From assembly GCF_030409755.1 (NCBI RefSeq), contig NZ_JAUFQE010000001.1, positions 682,001 through 746,000 on the forward strand: a stretch of 64,000 bases of DNA. Direction: 5' to 3'. The notes beneath the pieces are model-generated. The model was not told where the DNA came from. It searched no databases and saw nothing but the letters and a program-made list of their open reading frames with translations. Below are positions 63,168 through 64,000 of the stretch, piece after piece (the stretch's first letter is position 1; the number at the start of each line of letters is the position of its first letter). The position numbers and the translations under genes were made by a program. The DNA comes from Vibrio lentus (GTDB taxonomy: Bacteria > Pseudomonadota > Gammaproteobacteria > Enterobacterales > Vibrionaceae).

Positions 63168-64000
63168 ATGACCCCATATCCTAGCTTGCCATCCTCACAT
63201 AATGGCTTAAAAGCCTTCGAAGCGGCGGCAAGGCTGATGAGCTTTACCTTAGCCGCTGATGAACTCAACGTGACACAGAGTGCGATCAGCCGTCAGATCA
63301 AACAGCTTGAAGATGACTTAAACGCATCGTTGGTTATTCGTAAGCATCGAGCGATTGAATTAACAGAACAAGGTCATGATTTGTATGTGGCTTTGCGTGA
63401 TAGCTACGGCAATATCGAATCGGTGATCGCCTCTTGGAGTGAGCCAAAACAGAAGCGGATTGTGATCAAAGCGACCCTCAGTTTTGCAACGCGAGTATTG
63501 ATCTCTAAGGTTCGTGAATTAAACGAACGTTACCCCGACTACGAGATCGTGATTGTTCCTGTGATTGAAGAAGATGAAGCGATCAACAGCAGCGAGTATG
63601 ACTTGTTGATCTTCCACACTCGCTTCAAAAAACGCTATGACAATACACCTGATATCACTTTCTTGCGCGAGGAGTTCATGGCGCCGGTTTGTTCTACTAG
63701 CTTAACGAATTCTGCCAGTTTAACGACGCAAGACACCGACCTCGATTCGATCTTAACCATGCCAAGGCTCCATCCCACCTTAGATCATCATGACTGGAAA
63801 GTATGGCTAGCCGATGTCGAGTTCCCGCCGAAAAAGCCCGTCAGAAACACCAGCTTCTTGTCGTTAGATTTAGCGCTCAGTGCATGTTTATCGGGGGAAG
63901 GTGTCACGGTGACTGATTTGCTTTTGGTATTACAAGAACTTCAACGAGGCTTTTTATACTGCCCTAAAAACGCCAAGATCCAACACAGTGCTTGGACTTA
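63168..64000 (+). CDS. LysR-family regulator (cut by window edge)
   Basis: At least 277 residues of a GcvA-like LysR regulator; the 3' end lies beyond the window. The N-terminal helix-turn-helix reads LKAFEAAARLMSFTLAADEL, then VTQSAISRQIKQLE, and the effector domain follows from ~90. It is divergent from the MATE gene and may control it. I place the start at the ATG at 63168; no strong ribosome site is seen. Confidence 0.85.
   Translation, partial: MTPYPSLPSSHNGLKAFEAAARLMSFTLAADELNVTQSAISRQIKQLEDDLNASLVIRKHRAIELTEQGHDLYVALRDSYGNIESVIASWSEPKQKRIVIKATLSFATRVLISKVRELNERYPDYEIVIVPVIEEDEAINSSEYDLLIFHTRFKKRYDNTPDITFLREEFMAPVCSTSLTNSASLTTQDTDLDSILTMPRLHPTLDHHDWKVWLADVEFPPKKPVRNTSFLSLDLALSACLSGEGVTVTDLLLVLQELQRGFLYCPKNAKIQHSAWT

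Overview
The window looks like a piece of the smaller chromosome of a marine Vibrio, probably near the Splendidus clade. This rests on recognised families, not on a search: a PrtV-type M6 metalloprotease, a VctPDGC-type ferric-siderophore ABC transporter, a DUF3332 lipoprotein, DUF2999, a PACE efflux pump, GuaC, abundant chemotaxis and two-component genes, and moderate G+C. Gene density is high and transcription is split over both strands, with many clear intrinsic terminators.

Layout. 1-13.5 kb: the start of an Aer-like receptor, a small secreted protein next to PrtV, an MFS/LysR divergent pair, and a two-gene signalling operon (HD-GYP response regulator plus a 1656-residue hybrid kinase with three periplasmic binding-protein domains). 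13.8-17.5 kb: the vct iron operon behind a Fur-like palindrome. 18.4-28.9 kb: small and hypothetical genes, a potassium channel, AI-2E-type permease, DUF2955/HlyD efflux pair, AraC regulator, diguanylate cyclase and an outer-membrane barrel. 29.0-35.4 kb: porin/DUF3299/amidohydrolase cluster with an AraC regulator, then a PACE pump divergent from a LysR gene. 36.2-44.5 kb: a thiamin salvage and uptake locus (thiD, thiZ, thiX, thiY, tenA, thiM, thiE) under a TPP riboswitch, with an HBM-type chemoreceptor between thiM and thiE. 44.5-49.2 kb: EamA transporter, AraC regulator, DUF2999, YdcF/ElyC-like protein and a glutathione S-transferase.

49.4-56.5 kb is the accessory region. Six tightly packed, AT-rich plus-strand genes encode a small protein, a membrane protein, a PH-like protein, an 816-residue protein carrying both a MORC/Hsp90-like ATPase and a histidine-kinase transmitter, a receiver-domain protein with a putative zinc knuckle, and an unknown 252-residue protein. 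They converge on an N6-adenine DNA methyltransferase that lies next to guaC. I read this as a candidate, possibly undescribed, anti-phage or genome-conflict system driven by a phosphorelay. That function is inference.

56.9-64 kb returns to core genes: guaC with an unusual twin-hairpin leader, a PAS protein with a REC-CheC protein, small membrane and Spy-like periplasmic proteins, a MATE pump, and the start of a LysR regulator that runs off the window. I saw no tRNA, rRNA, CRISPR array or intact insertion sequence.
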